Assembly (NCBI GenBank): GCA_963662525.1
Contig: OY759717.1
Span: forward strand, 744,001 to 808,000
Reading direction: 5' to 3'
Source: CAZSDU01 sp963662525
GTDB lineage: Bacteria > Bacteroidota > Bacteroidia > Bacteroidales > FEN-979
DNA length: 64,000 nt
Under the pieces are notes generated by a model. It was given only the letters and a program-made list of their open reading frames with translations, was not told the DNA's origin and made no database searches. Below are positions 36,537-45,486 of the stretch, in pieces (within the stretch, counting starts at the first letter, position 1; each line of letters opens with the position of its first letter). The position numbers and the translations under genes are program-made.

Positions 36537-38507
36537 TTAATTTTCTGCGATTGCTTTTTTGAGTTCATTGAGTGCGATATTTCCGACAGCCATTGTTTTT
36601 AATTGTCCCATTATCCAGTTTTCTTCATTTTCTGCCAGTTCTGTGCGACGGGTTGCTTTGAATTTTTCCTTCAGGAAAGGAATATGCGATAGAATCTCTT
36701 CTCTGGGGATTCGTTTAAACTTAATACTCGTCAATACGGATTCGAAGTCCATCTTCGGATGCTCATAGATGACCGGGATCATGGATTTCATCAGTTCCAG
36801 GCAGAGTTTATTGTCGATCATGAATTTGAATAGATCAAAAATCGTTGAAAAACTAAAGGTAACCGGACATTGAAAATGCCCTTCCACCCATTTCAGGTAA
36901 TGCCCGAAGAAAGTTCCGACAATGACAGGTTTAACTTTCAACTCCCTGATGATCCTGTCAATTACCGGGTAATGGTTCTTGATAAAAATATAAGCATAGG
37001 TATCTTCCGGTATGTCCCATTTTTTAAGTTGAAGATATCGGTCAACAATGTCGCTCGGTAAATTTTCCGATAGCCTGGTGATATGCGCATCAGCCAGGGG
37101 AATGGGTTTGGAATCAGTATCAGGATACATCCTGTCAGCACCGGGAAGTACCCGTTCAAAGATGGTAGTGCCATCCGGGAAAGCTTTACGGGTTTCATTC
37201 GGCACTCCGGCAAAGGCCATCAGGCATCGTTCTTCAATGGTTTCCAGGGCGGTTTTAATATCGGCTTCCGGCCCCCAGAAGATGATCTGGGCATCGGTTT
37301 CCTTTGCTTTCAGGATTGTTCTGATCTTATCCATATCATTCTCGGCGATGGATGCCTCGCATTCCTCCGTATGTATCATATTCGGTTTCTCGATGCAGGC
37401 AATAACCTTCAATCGCTCACTGATCTCGTCAGCAAACATTTTTCCCGGCTGGGTAAAATGGGAAAGGATGCCCTGAAAGTCAGGCAGGTTGACGCCGATA
37501 ATCTTATAACCTTTCAGTTCAGCATCTGCAATAGCAGAACAGGGGAAATTAAACATATAAAAATTGAGTTCCTGTGTCTGGATTTTCCACTTTTCAGGAT
37601 CCGTGAATTTTTTCTGGAGCAGTTCACGGATATGAAGCAACGACCATTGCCTGAAGCATTCATTATGGGTAAGCTCAGGTATCCATTTAGTATGGGCAAC
37701 CCCCTTAATCTCCACGCGGGTACCGCCGGTACAGCTCACATTGACATCTTCCCTGCCAGCGCCGATACCGGTTCTCACTTTTCCCGTACTACGGTTCAGA
37801 AAACGGATATAATCACAGGCTTCTTTCACTTCCTCGGGATTCGAGCAGTCGGGATAAGTTACCGTTTCGATCAGGGGCATGCTCAGCCGGTCGGTACGGT
37901 ATATACGGGTGTGTGCGACATCAGATACTTCACGGCAGGAATCTTCTTCAAGACTAAGCTGGATGAGTCTGACTTTTTTATTTTTCAGGGGGATCTCCCC
38001 TTCAACCCCGATGATAGCAGTACGCTGAAAGCCGGTTGGTATACTTCCATCCAGGTATTGCTTACGGGTAATATGAACTTCACCCACGATTTTCAATTTC
38101 GCCAGAAGGGAAATTTCGATGGCGATATCAAGGGCTTCCCTGTTCAGGGGAAAAGGAGGAGTATCGTCAACCTCATAGGTGCATGCTGTTTCATTTTTAA
38201 TCCTGTATACGATCTCTTTCCGGGTCTTGAATTCCATCAGCGCTGTGCCGTCATACTCCCCGAGTTCCGAAAGGGTCGGACGCATATGCCGGATAATTTC
38301 AGCATCATAATTATCGGCCTTCTGATATATGCCGGCCGGACAATGGCAAAACAATTTTTCCTTGGTCAGCAGCTGCTGATGAACTTCCAGACCCGACATG
38401 AAACCAATGCGGTTATAATCCTTCTGGGTGGCTTTCTTTCGCGTCACATAACCGATGGCTTTTCTGGTGTCGGAATAGTTGCGTTTAGGGTCAAATTTCT
38501 GTTTCAT
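36537..38507 (-). CDS. gatE: Glutamyl-tRNA(Gln) amidotransferase subunit E (archaeal type)
   Basis: A 656-residue protein of the GatB/GatE family. The N-terminal cradle has GFMSGLEVHQQL, KLFCHCPAG and YEVDDTPPFPLNREAL; the last is GatE-like rather than GatB-like. IQLSLEEDSCREV, GIGAGREDVNVS and VEIKGVAH follow. An inserted GAD-type domain lies around residues 290-430 (AFAGVPNETRKAFPDGTTIFERVLPGADRMYPDTDS is typical of GatE). A helical YqeY-like tail (about 510-656) should hold tRNA. It amidates Glu-tRNA(Gln) using ammonia from GatD. gatE is first and gatD second in a two-gene operon. Confidence 0.93.
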   Translation of the reverse strand: MKQKFDPKRNYSDTRKAIGYVTRKKATQKDYNRIGFMSGLEVHQQLLTKEKLFCHCPAGIYQKADNYDAEIIRHMRPTLSELGEYDGTALMEFKTRKEIVYRIKNETACTYEVDDTPPFPLNREALDIAIEISLLAKLKIVGEVHITRKQYLDGSIPTGFQRTAIIGVEGEIPLKNKKVRLIQLSLEEDSCREVSDVAHTRIYRTDRLSMPLIETVTYPDCSNPEEVKEACDYIRFLNRSTGKVRTGIGAGREDVNVSCTGGTRVEIKGVAHTKWIPELTHNECFRQWSLLHIRELLQKKFTDPEKWKIQTQELNFYMFNFPCSAIADAELKGYKIIGVNLPDFQGILSHFTQPGKMFADEISERLKVIACIEKPNMIHTEECEASIAENDMDKIRTILKAKETDAQIIFWGPEADIKTALETIEERCLMAFAGVPNETRKAFPDGTTIFERVLPGADRMYPDTDSKPIPLADAHITRLSENLPSDIVDRYLQLKKWDIPEDTYAYIFIKNHYPVIDRIIRELKVKPVIVGTFFGHYLKWVEGHFQCPVTFSFSTIFDLFKFMIDNKLCLELMKSMIPVIYEHPKMDFESVLTSIKFKRIPREEILSHIPFLKEKFKATRRTELAENEENWIMGQLKTMAVGNIALNELKKAIAEN

Positions 38508-38587
38508 GGTAAAGGGGAGTAGTTGGTAAAAGAGGCCTCAAAATTAGGGAATTCTTAAACATGGAAAAGGATTTCGCTAATATTTCA

Positions 38588-38595
38588 TAGCTTTG
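38588..38595 (+). promoter_or_regulatory. Likely -7 box of the OstA-like gene
   Basis: TAGCTTTG matches TAnnTTTG and lies 20 bases before the ATG at 38616. No clear -33 element is seen. Confidence 0.4.
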
Positions 38596-38615
38596 CACGT
38601 CATTATTCATGGAAC

Positions 38616-40127
38616 ATGTCAGTAATCCGGGCTGTTATCATTCTTTTCATCATTTCACTCACTTTTCAGGTATTCTCCCAGGAAAACACAAAAATCATCC
38701 TGGATTCCGCGAAAACATGGGAGTACAACAAAGACTTCAAAGCAGATGTTCAGCGTATCATCGGGAATGTAAAATTCAGTCACGACAGCGCCAATCTCTA
38801 TTGTGACTCAGCCTACATGAATGATGCCCTGAACAATGTACAGGCTTATGGCAACGTCAGGATAAGGATCAGCGATACCCTGAATATGTATGGAGATTCT
38901 TTGAAATATGACGGCAATACAAAAGTGGCCCGGGTATACAGCAATGTCAGACTGATCGATAACCAAACCATACTGACTACCGACACCCTGATCTATAACC
39001 GCAACACAAGGATTGCACAATATGATTACTGGGGAAAGATCGTGAATGAAAAAAATGTCCTGGTCAGTGAACACGGTTATTATTATACGGATCTGAAAAA
39101 GTTCTTCTTTAAAAACAAGGTCATTTTGATCAATCCTGATTACATAATGCATTCCGACACCCTGATGTATAATACTATTACGGAAACTTCCTATTTTTAC
39201 GGCCCATCCAATATTGTAAGCAAAGACAAAGAGGATTCAATCTATTGTGAAAACGGATGGTACGATACCCGTACCGATATTGCCCGCTTCAGGGAGAGAG
39301 CCAAGATTTATCATGAAGATCAATACCTGACCGGTGACAGCCTGTATTATGAAAGAAAAAATGGCTTCGGACAGGTTTTTCATCATGCCATCCTGAAAGA
39401 TTCAACCCAGAATGTACTGTTAACGGGGAACTACGGGGAAATGCAGCGAAAAAAAGGGTTTGCTTTCATGACCGACAGCGCCCTGGTGATCATGATTGAT
39501 AACGATGATTCCCTTTTTATGCATTCAGACACCGTAAAGGCCACTTTCGATACCGCCCAGAACATAAAAACCGTTTATTGTTTTTATAAGGTGAAATTTT
39601 TCAGGACGGATCTCCAGGGCATGGCTGATTCATTGGTGTACCATGGGAATGATTCAACCATGACCATGTATCATGATCCTGTGATCTGGTCGGGAAAAAA
39701 CCAGCTGACCTCCGACTCCATCACAATGACTATGATTGGAGGTCAACCAGATTCACTTAAACTATACAGTTCAGCCTTCATCATTTCCCAGGACGACACC
39801 AATAGGTACAACCAGATAAAAGGAAGAAACATCATGGCAAAATTCAGAAGCCGGAATATCTATAAAGTGAACGTCCTGGGAAATGCTGAAACTATATATT
39901 ATGTCAGGGAGGAAGACCGTTCACTGATCGGGATCAATAAAGCGGTATCCAGTGATATGCTCATTTTTCTGGAGAAAAACGAGATTCAAACCATTACCTA
40001 TACCGACCGACCGCAAGCCACTATGTACCCCGAAAAAGACATGTCGCCCTACGATTTAAAACTCAAAAATTTCAAATGGATAGAAGGTAAGCGCCCAAAC
40101 TGTAAAGCCGATATCTTTAAATATTAA
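38616..40127 (+). CDS. OstA/LptA-like lipopolysaccharide transport protein, exported
   Basis: A signal peptide (1-22, ending VFSQ) precedes a long beta-jellyroll series typical of the OstA-N/LptA fold. Repeated phrases support it: GNVKFSHDSANLYCDSAYMN, YGDSLKYDG, RNTRIAQYDYWG and TGDSLYYERKNG. At 503 residues it is much longer than proteobacterial LptA, as is usual for Bacteroidota OstA-like proteins. It likely forms part of the periplasmic bridge carrying LPS to LptD, encoded 2.3 kb downstream. Its 3' end overlaps the MCE gene by 4 bases, tail to tail. Confidence 0.85.
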   Translation: MSVIRAVIILFIISLTFQVFSQENTKIILDSAKTWEYNKDFKADVQRIIGNVKFSHDSANLYCDSAYMNDALNNVQAYGNVRIRISDTLNMYGDSLKYDGNTKVARVYSNVRLIDNQTILTTDTLIYNRNTRIAQYDYWGKIVNEKNVLVSEHGYYYTDLKKFFFKNKVILINPDYIMHSDTLMYNTITETSYFYGPSNIVSKDKEDSIYCENGWYDTRTDIARFRERAKIYHEDQYLTGDSLYYERKNGFGQVFHHAILKDSTQNVLLTGNYGEMQRKKGFAFMTDSALVIMIDNDDSLFMHSDTVKATFDTAQNIKTVYCFYKVKFFRTDLQGMADSLVYHGNDSTMTMYHDPVIWSGKNQLTSDSITMTMIGGQPDSLKLYSSAFIISQDDTNRYNQIKGRNIMAKFRSRNIYKVNVLGNAETIYYVREEDRSLIGINKAVSSDMLIFLEKNEIQTITYTDRPQATMYPEKDMSPYDLKLKNFKWIEGKRPNCKADIFKY

Positions 40128-41071
40128 AAAACAGAAACCTTCACGTACTTTTTCGGATTTGCCTTGATGTCCTCTAAAAGCAGATTCAGGTCTCTGGCAG
40201 CTTTCTCCACTTCTTTATAGAGTTGATCATTATTCAGCAACTGGCCTACGCTGCCTTCTCCTTTATTGATCTTCAACAATACAGAATCCAGGTCACATAT
40301 GGCCTTGTTGACCTGGGCAATGGTATATGGAATCCTTGCTTTCGCCAGGGAGTCGCTGATGTCAGAAAAATTATTCAGGATATTCGTAATCTTGTCGTTA
40401 TTCTGTTTCAGATTTCTGCTGATGGATTCAATATTCATAATGATTTCGCCCAAATTGTTTCGCTGGGAACCAATAAGCGTATCCAGATTATGCGTGGCAT
40501 GGGCAATGTTCTCAAGGGTTTGTTTAACATGTTCGATCGCCTGAACGAGATTTTCCCGGGTGTTTTTATTCAGTACCTGCTGAATGATGGTCGCCACGGT
40601 ATCAATGGAACTGATAAGATTTTCTGCTTTTCTTTTCAGAGGCAGAATCTGGCGGTTAACCTCCTCCCCTAATGTCGCTTCTGTTTGGGCCAATAAAGTA
40701 TCCTTATCCTGAGCAAGCAGTTTGGAATCGCCGGGAATAATTTCTATTTCTCTTGAACCCAGTAAACTTGAGCTGAAGATTCGGGCAAAAGAATTTTTTG
40801 GAATCGGATAATCCCCCAATATATAAAGTTCCACGATAATTTTGGCAGGATTATGGGTATCGAAGTACACCTTCTTGACCTGTCCGACCTGAAGCCCTTT
40901 AATGGATACAGGATTTGCCACGACCAAGCCGTTCACATGATCATATACAGCGTAAAAGGTCCTGCTGGTTTTCAGCAGTTCGATTCCTTTCAGGTACATC
41001 AGACCCCAGATGAGGATTGCTGTGGCAACCACAAAAACAATCCCGACTTTAAATTCTTTCCGGATTTTCAA
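40124..41071 (-). CDS. MCE (MlaD-like) family lipid transport protein
   Basis: The start is probably the TTG at 41071 (KIRKEFKVGIVF): the longer frame beginning at 41098 uses a TTG that lies inside a perfect -7 box. One N-terminal membrane anchor (about 8-28) is followed by the MCE domain (about 35-115: YAVYDHVNGLVVANPVSIKGLQVGQV, SSSLLGSREIEIIPG). A long helical, coiled-coil-prone tail (about 130-300) makes up the rest. MCE proteins move phospholipids between membranes with an ABC permease; no MlaE/MlaF genes are in this window. The gene follows amiC closely, but the -7 box suggests its own promoter. Confidence 0.9.
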   Translation of the reverse strand: MKIRKEFKVGIVFVVATAILIWGLMYLKGIELLKTSRTFYAVYDHVNGLVVANPVSIKGLQVGQVKKVYFDTHNPAKIIVELYILGDYPIPKNSFARIFSSSLLGSREIEIIPGDSKLLAQDKDTLLAQTEATLGEEVNRQILPLKRKAENLISSIDTVATIIQQVLNKNTRENLVQAIEHVKQTLENIAHATHNLDTLIGSQRNNLGEIIMNIESISRNLKQNNDKITNILNNFSDISDSLAKARIPYTIAQVNKAICDLDSVLLKINKGEGSVGQLLNNDQLYKEVEKAARDLNLLLEDIKANPKKYVKVSVF

Positions 41072-41095
41072 GGCAGTACTATTTTTTCGAATATA

Positions 41096-41128
41096 CAAAG
41101 TTAATTATTTACCTGGCTTCCCCATCAA
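41096..41128 (-). promoter_or_regulatory. Bacteroidota-type promoter for the MCE gene
   Basis: On the minus strand TTG (41128-41126) is followed after 22 bases by TAACTTTG (41103-41096). It overlaps the 3' end of amiC and decides against the longest reading of the MCE start. Confidence 0.5.
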
Positions 41129-42322
41129 TTGGTTTGCTTCTTGCTCCGAGATTCGTTCATTATTCCTGAAAATCACAATGAACGCATCCTTTATCCCTTT
41201 TCGTTTTACTTCTGCCAGCAAATGCTGAGCAGCCCACAAGGTTGATTCATCGCCAACGGTATATTTGAACATGCCTTTGTGCTTGTACATCCTTACATCC
41301 CGTATGCCTGGAACCCTGGGGGCTTCAGATCCAAGATCCATACTTGAAGAAGCAATCTGGACACGGTATGATAAATCATTGCCTTTCGTTGACTTCAAAG
41401 GGATCTCCTTTTTAACGACAGGAGAACTGTCATATACTTGTTTTACCACCTGGGTGGTTTCCCGTATGGGAATATAGGATTTTGACAAAGAAGTTTCAGC
41501 GACTCCTGGGTTTTCAATTTTTTCCTTGAATTTTTTGAATGCCTTAAAGATTGCCGTTGCGATATATTCCTGGCCTTTATCAGAAACCAGGAATGCTTCA
41601 TCGGAAGAATTGCTCAGGTAGCCGGTTTCAACTAAAACACTGGGCATGGTGGTTTTATATAATACAATAAAGCCGGCTTGTCTGACTCCACGGTTATTCA
41701 AACCCGTTCTGGACTCCAACTGGTTCATGATCTCAGCAGCAAATTCCATACTTTGATCAAGGTTGGAATTCTGATAAAGGGAAAAGATAATATAGGATTC
41801 CGCCGAGTTAGGATCAAAACCATCATAACGGGCTGAATAATCATTTTCAAGCAAGATAGAGGAATTTTCTAGTTTGGCAATTTCAAGGTTCGCTTCCGAT
41901 TTATGCAAACCCATCACATACGTTTCAGAACCCTTGAGTGATTTCTGCCGGTTGGCATTACAATGAATGCAAATAAAGAGGTCGGCTTTATTTTCGTTTG
42001 CTATTTCAGCTCTGCGATGCAATTCAACAAAATAATCCTTATCTCTGGTATAAATCACTCCGACATCCTTCAGATTGCGTTGTATCATATTTCCAAGCTT
42101 CAAAGCGATACCGAGATTAATGTTCTTTTCTTTCGCAGAACGGCCCATGGCACCAGGATCATGACCTCCATGCCCTGCATCAATCACCACCTTTCGGATC
42201 GTATTTCGTTTCTGGGCATAACTCGATGACATGCCAGAACAAAGGACCGTTAAACAAATCAAAAGCCCCGTCAATAGCCTTATTGGCTGCTGAGGTATGT
42301 TAAAGTATCTTAAAAAAAACAA
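41105..42322 (-). CDS. N-acetylmuramoyl-L-alanine amidase (AmiC type) with SPOR-like tail
   Basis: A signal peptide (about 13-36, ending SSYAQ) follows a non-ATG start (TTG at 42322); no ATG is available before it. The Amidase_3 domain (about 43-275) shows IDAGHGGHDPGA (zinc His), ELHRRAEIANENKADLFICIHCNA and SVLVETGYLSN (catalytic Glu). The C-terminal 90 residues (LSYRVQIASSS ... VKRKGIKDAFIVIF) resemble a SPOR peptidoglycan-binding domain. The enzyme cuts the stem peptide from murein in the periplasm, typically at division. A -7 box lies at 42405-42412. Confidence 0.92.
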   Translation of the reverse strand: MFFLRYFNIPQQPIRLLTGLLICLTVLCSGMSSSYAQKRNTIRKVVIDAGHGGHDPGAMGRSAKEKNINLGIALKLGNMIQRNLKDVGVIYTRDKDYFVELHRRAEIANENKADLFICIHCNANRQKSLKGSETYVMGLHKSEANLEIAKLENSSILLENDYSARYDGFDPNSAESYIIFSLYQNSNLDQSMEFAAEIMNQLESRTGLNNRGVRQAGFIVLYKTTMPSVLVETGYLSNSSDEAFLVSDKGQEYIATAIFKAFKKFKEKIENPGVAETSLSKSYIPIRETTQVVKQVYDSSPVVKKEIPLKSTKGNDLSYRVQIASSSMDLGSEAPRVPGIRDVRMYKHKGMFKYTVGDESTLWAAQHLLAEVKRKGIKDAFIVIFRNNERISEQEANQLMGKPGK

Positions 42323-42404
42323 CAGTCTCGATATTTTTGATTAGTTTTGAAACCTAAAGAATAACGGTCTACAACGCCTTTTTATTCTGAATTTGATTTC
42401 AAAA

Positions 42405-42412
42405 CAAAGATA
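42405..42412 (-). promoter_or_regulatory. Likely -7 box of the amidase gene
   Basis: The minus strand reads TATCTTTG, a full match to TAnnTTTG, about 83 bases before the TTG start. No good -33 element is visible. Confidence 0.4.
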
Positions 42413-42442
42413 GAATATTAACCCTGGAATTCAGAAAAGAAG

Positions 42443-45061
42443 TTGTTAACGAAATTATTAACACAAACTTCCCTCCTGTCGTTTTTTTTGTTCCTTGTCC
42501 TCCTGTGGCCAATGGCCGGTCTCCAAGCACAGGACTCGATCGGGCAGAGAAAGCCGGATTCGCTATCGGTGAAAGCCAAGATCGCTGCCGACAGCCTGAA
42601 AAACCAGACGAAAAGCAAGTCTAAGCTGGAGGCCAAAGTAGAATATTCATCAAAAGATTCTCTCCGGTTCGAAATCAAATCCCAGAAAGTTTACCTCTTC
42701 AATGAAGCCGACATTAAATACCAGGATATCAGCCTGAAGGCAGCTTATGTGGAAATCGATTTCCCAAAGAACCTGGTATTCGCAAAAGGCATACCTGATT
42801 CCACAGGTAAGGATCAGGGAACTCCTGAATTCACACAGGGATCACAAACATTCAAATCAAAAAAAATCAACTATAATTATACTACGAAACGAGGATTTAT
42901 CAATACGGTTTTTACAAAACAGGATGAAGGATACCTCCATGGTACGATCGTAAAAAAAATGGAAAATGATGTCACCTATATTAAAAACGGCTCCTACACG
43001 ACCTGTGATCTTGAAGAAAATCCACATTTCGCCTTCCGTTTCAACAAAGCCAAGATTATTCCCGGGAAAAAGGTAATCACCGGACCGGCATATATGGAAA
43101 TTGCCGATGTGGCTACTCCCCTGATCATTCCTTTCGGGTTCTTCCCAAACAAGTCAGGCCAGCGTTCCGGGATACTGCTGCCCACTTACGGGGAATCGAA
43201 TAACCGTGGATTCTTTTTTGAGAACTTAGGATACTACTGGGCTATCAGTCATTACATGGACCTGAGAATACAGGGAGATATATATACAAGGGGCAGCTGG
43301 GCCATCAAACCTACATATACTTATAATAAGCGATACCATTTTAATGGTTTGATTAACCTCAGTTACGCACAGAATAAAATCGGAGAATCAGATTCTCCAG
43401 ATTACCAGCAATCCAATGATTTCCGGATACGCTGGACCCATAGTCAGGATCCGAAAGCACGCCCGAGGAGCAGCTTTTCAGCGAATGTTAATATTGTCAG
43501 CAACTCATTCAACAAGTACAATCCTTCTTCCAGTACCGAAGCTTACCTCAGCAATACTTTCCAGTCAAGTATCAACTATTCGACCAATTTCGCGGGTAAA
43601 TACTTTATCAATATCAATTTCGGCCACAGCCAGAATACCCTGACCAAGATATTCAATGTCACCCTGCCCCAGATTTCGTTCTCAGTTAACCAGTTCTACC
43701 CGCTACGCAGGAAAAATCCAGTCGGAAAACTAAGGTGGTACGAGCAAATCAGCACAAAGTACAACCTTGATATGGAAAATCAGTACAATACTTATGATTC
43801 TCTGATCTTCAGCCCCGGATGGGAAAAACAACTTAAAAACGGAATCAGGCATAGCATCCCTATCAGTGGTACATTCAGGGTTCTCAAATTTTTTAACTGG
43901 ACGAATGCCCTGAACATGACCGACAGAATGTATTTCTCCACCATCAGGAAAAGTTTTATTAATGCTGAATATACAGCCACAGATACCATTCCAGGGTATT
44001 ATAAAACGGATACCATTTACGGATTTGCCAATGCTTTCGATTTCAGCGTTTCCTCGTCCCTGAATACCAGGCTTTATGGCATGTACCAATTCAAAGGAGG
44101 ACCTATTGTTGCCATCCGGCATATGCTTACCCCATCGGTAAGCTTCTCTTATACGCCCAACTGGGGTTCCCCTACCATGGGGTATTGGCGGACCATTGAA
44201 AACGACACTAATAAACTCAATCCTGGCCGTTACTCTATTTTCCAGAATAATATTTATGGCGGACCACCGGGACAAAAATCGGGACTGATCTCTTTCTCTT
44301 TAAGCAATAATCTGGAAATGAAAGTCAGAAACAGAAAAGACACCATCAATGGGTATAAGAAGATACCCCTTATCGATGATTTATCCCTAAGGATTTCCTA
44401 TGATATTGCACGAGATTCCCTCAACTGGTCTCCACTTACGATAAGTGGCAGGAGCACGATTGTTAAAGGCCTGACTATTCAGTACGCGAGCTCCTGGGAT
44501 ATTTATGCCCATGATTCTTTGAATCGCCGCATCAATGTTACAGAATGGAAGGCCCATCATCGCCTGCTACATCTGGATAATACGAAATGGGATATCGGAC
44601 TCACCTATAGTCTTTCTTCCGACAAAGTAAAAGGCAAGAAAAAACCAGATCAGGGAACTCCGCAGGAAAGACAGGATATCCTTGATTATTACGATTATTA
44701 TGTTGATTTTGATATACCCTGGAGTTTTAATATTATTTATAATTTCAGCTATACCAAAGCTTATGATGCAAGCAGTCAAAAAAGAGTCGGAAAAATAATT
44801 CAGACACTGGGCTTCAGCGGACAGTTGAATATTACACCCAAATGGAAGATCAGCCTGACAAGCGGCTGGGATTTTGTCAACAATCAACTTTCCTATACCT
44901 CCATCGACGTTTATCGCGACCTCCATTGCTGGGAAATGCGCTTTGGATGGGTGCCAAAAGGAGCCCAACAAAGCTGGAATTTTTCAATCAATGTTAAAGC
45001 TTCCGTTTTGCAGGATTTAAAACTTAACAAAAAGAAAGATTTCCGTGATTTCGCCGACTAA
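42443..45061 (+). CDS. lptD: LPS assembly outer-membrane protein LptD
   Basis: The frame opens with a TTG at 42443. An in-frame stop sits 24 bases upstream and no ATG is available, so a non-ATG start is likely. The signal peptide ends GLQAQ (about residue 30). The periplasmic OstA-like domain (about 45-200) includes FEIKSQKVYLFNEADIKYQD. The barrel begins with PFGFFPNKSGQRSGILLPTYGES, a hallmark of the LptD middle region, and continues as many aromatic strands to the end. LptD inserts LPS into the outer leaflet. With OstA-like and LptF/G proteins in this window it forms much of the LPS export path. Confidence 0.92.
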   Translation: MLTKLLTQTSLLSFFLFLVLLWPMAGLQAQDSIGQRKPDSLSVKAKIAADSLKNQTKSKSKLEAKVEYSSKDSLRFEIKSQKVYLFNEADIKYQDISLKAAYVEIDFPKNLVFAKGIPDSTGKDQGTPEFTQGSQTFKSKKINYNYTTKRGFINTVFTKQDEGYLHGTIVKKMENDVTYIKNGSYTTCDLEENPHFAFRFNKAKIIPGKKVITGPAYMEIADVATPLIIPFGFFPNKSGQRSGILLPTYGESNNRGFFFENLGYYWAISHYMDLRIQGDIYTRGSWAIKPTYTYNKRYHFNGLINLSYAQNKIGESDSPDYQQSNDFRIRWTHSQDPKARPRSSFSANVNIVSNSFNKYNPSSSTEAYLSNTFQSSINYSTNFAGKYFININFGHSQNTLTKIFNVTLPQISFSVNQFYPLRRKNPVGKLRWYEQISTKYNLDMENQYNTYDSLIFSPGWEKQLKNGIRHSIPISGTFRVLKFFNWTNALNMTDRMYFSTIRKSFINAEYTATDTIPGYYKTDTIYGFANAFDFSVSSSLNTRLYGMYQFKGGPIVAIRHMLTPSVSFSYTPNWGSPTMGYWRTIENDTNKLNPGRYSIFQNNIYGGPPGQKSGLISFSLSNNLEMKVRNRKDTINGYKKIPLIDDLSLRISYDIARDSLNWSPLTISGRSTIVKGLTIQYASSWDIYAHDSLNRRINVTEWKAHHRLLHLDNTKWDIGLTYSLSSDKVKGKKKPDQGTPQERQDILDYYDYYVDFDIPWSFNIIYNFSYTKAYDASSQKRVGKIIQTLGFSGQLNITPKWKISLTSGWDFVNNQLSYTSIDVYRDLHCWEMRFGWVPKGAQQSWNFSINVKASVLQDLKLNKKKDFRDFAD

Positions 45062-45096
45062 TTTTATATTTACCATGTCACCAAAAATCATAACAA

Positions 45097-45474
45097 ATGA
45101 AAAAAATTATTTCAACCAATCAGGCTCCAAAAGCCATCGGGCCATATAGCCAGGCAGTGGAGACCAACAACCTACTCTTTATTTCAGGCCAAATCCCTAT
45201 TGATCCAGTTACAGGTAAATTTGTGGAAGGAGGTATCACCGAGCAAACAGAGCAAGTGATGAAAAACATCGGCTCCATCCTGAAAGAAGCTGGTTATACT
45301 TATGAAAATGTAGTTAAATCAACCTGCCTGCTTAGCGATATGGATAATTTCGCTTCCATGAATGCTGTTTATGGAAAATATTATCCCGGAGATCCCCCGG
45401 CCAGAGCAGCCTATGCTGTTGTTAAACTACCGATGGGTGCTTTGATCGAAATTGAAACCATCGCTGCTAAATAG
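45097..45474 (+). CDS. ridA: RidA family imine/enamine deaminase
   Basis: A 125-residue protein with the complete RidA pattern: IGPYSQAV, LLFISGQIPIDPVTG, EQTEQVMKNIGSIL, and PARAAYAVVKLPMGALIEIE, which holds the conserved arginine for the carboxylate. RidA hydrolyses reactive enamine/imine intermediates made by PLP dehydratases, in the cytoplasm. It lies 35 bases after lptD and ends 12 bases from the convergent CHAT gene. Confidence 0.96.
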   Translation: MKKIISTNQAPKAIGPYSQAVETNNLLFISGQIPIDPVTGKFVEGGITEQTEQVMKNIGSILKEAGYTYENVVKSTCLLSDMDNFASMNAVYGKYYPGDPPARAAYAVVKLPMGALIEIETIAAK

Positions 45475-45486
45475 ATATCTGGCAAA

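Noticed and set aside
37083..38522. A 479-codon open frame on the plus strand across gatE
   Set aside because: It is fully antisense to a gene with clear GatE motifs, shows no recognisable domain, and reflects codon bias of gatE.
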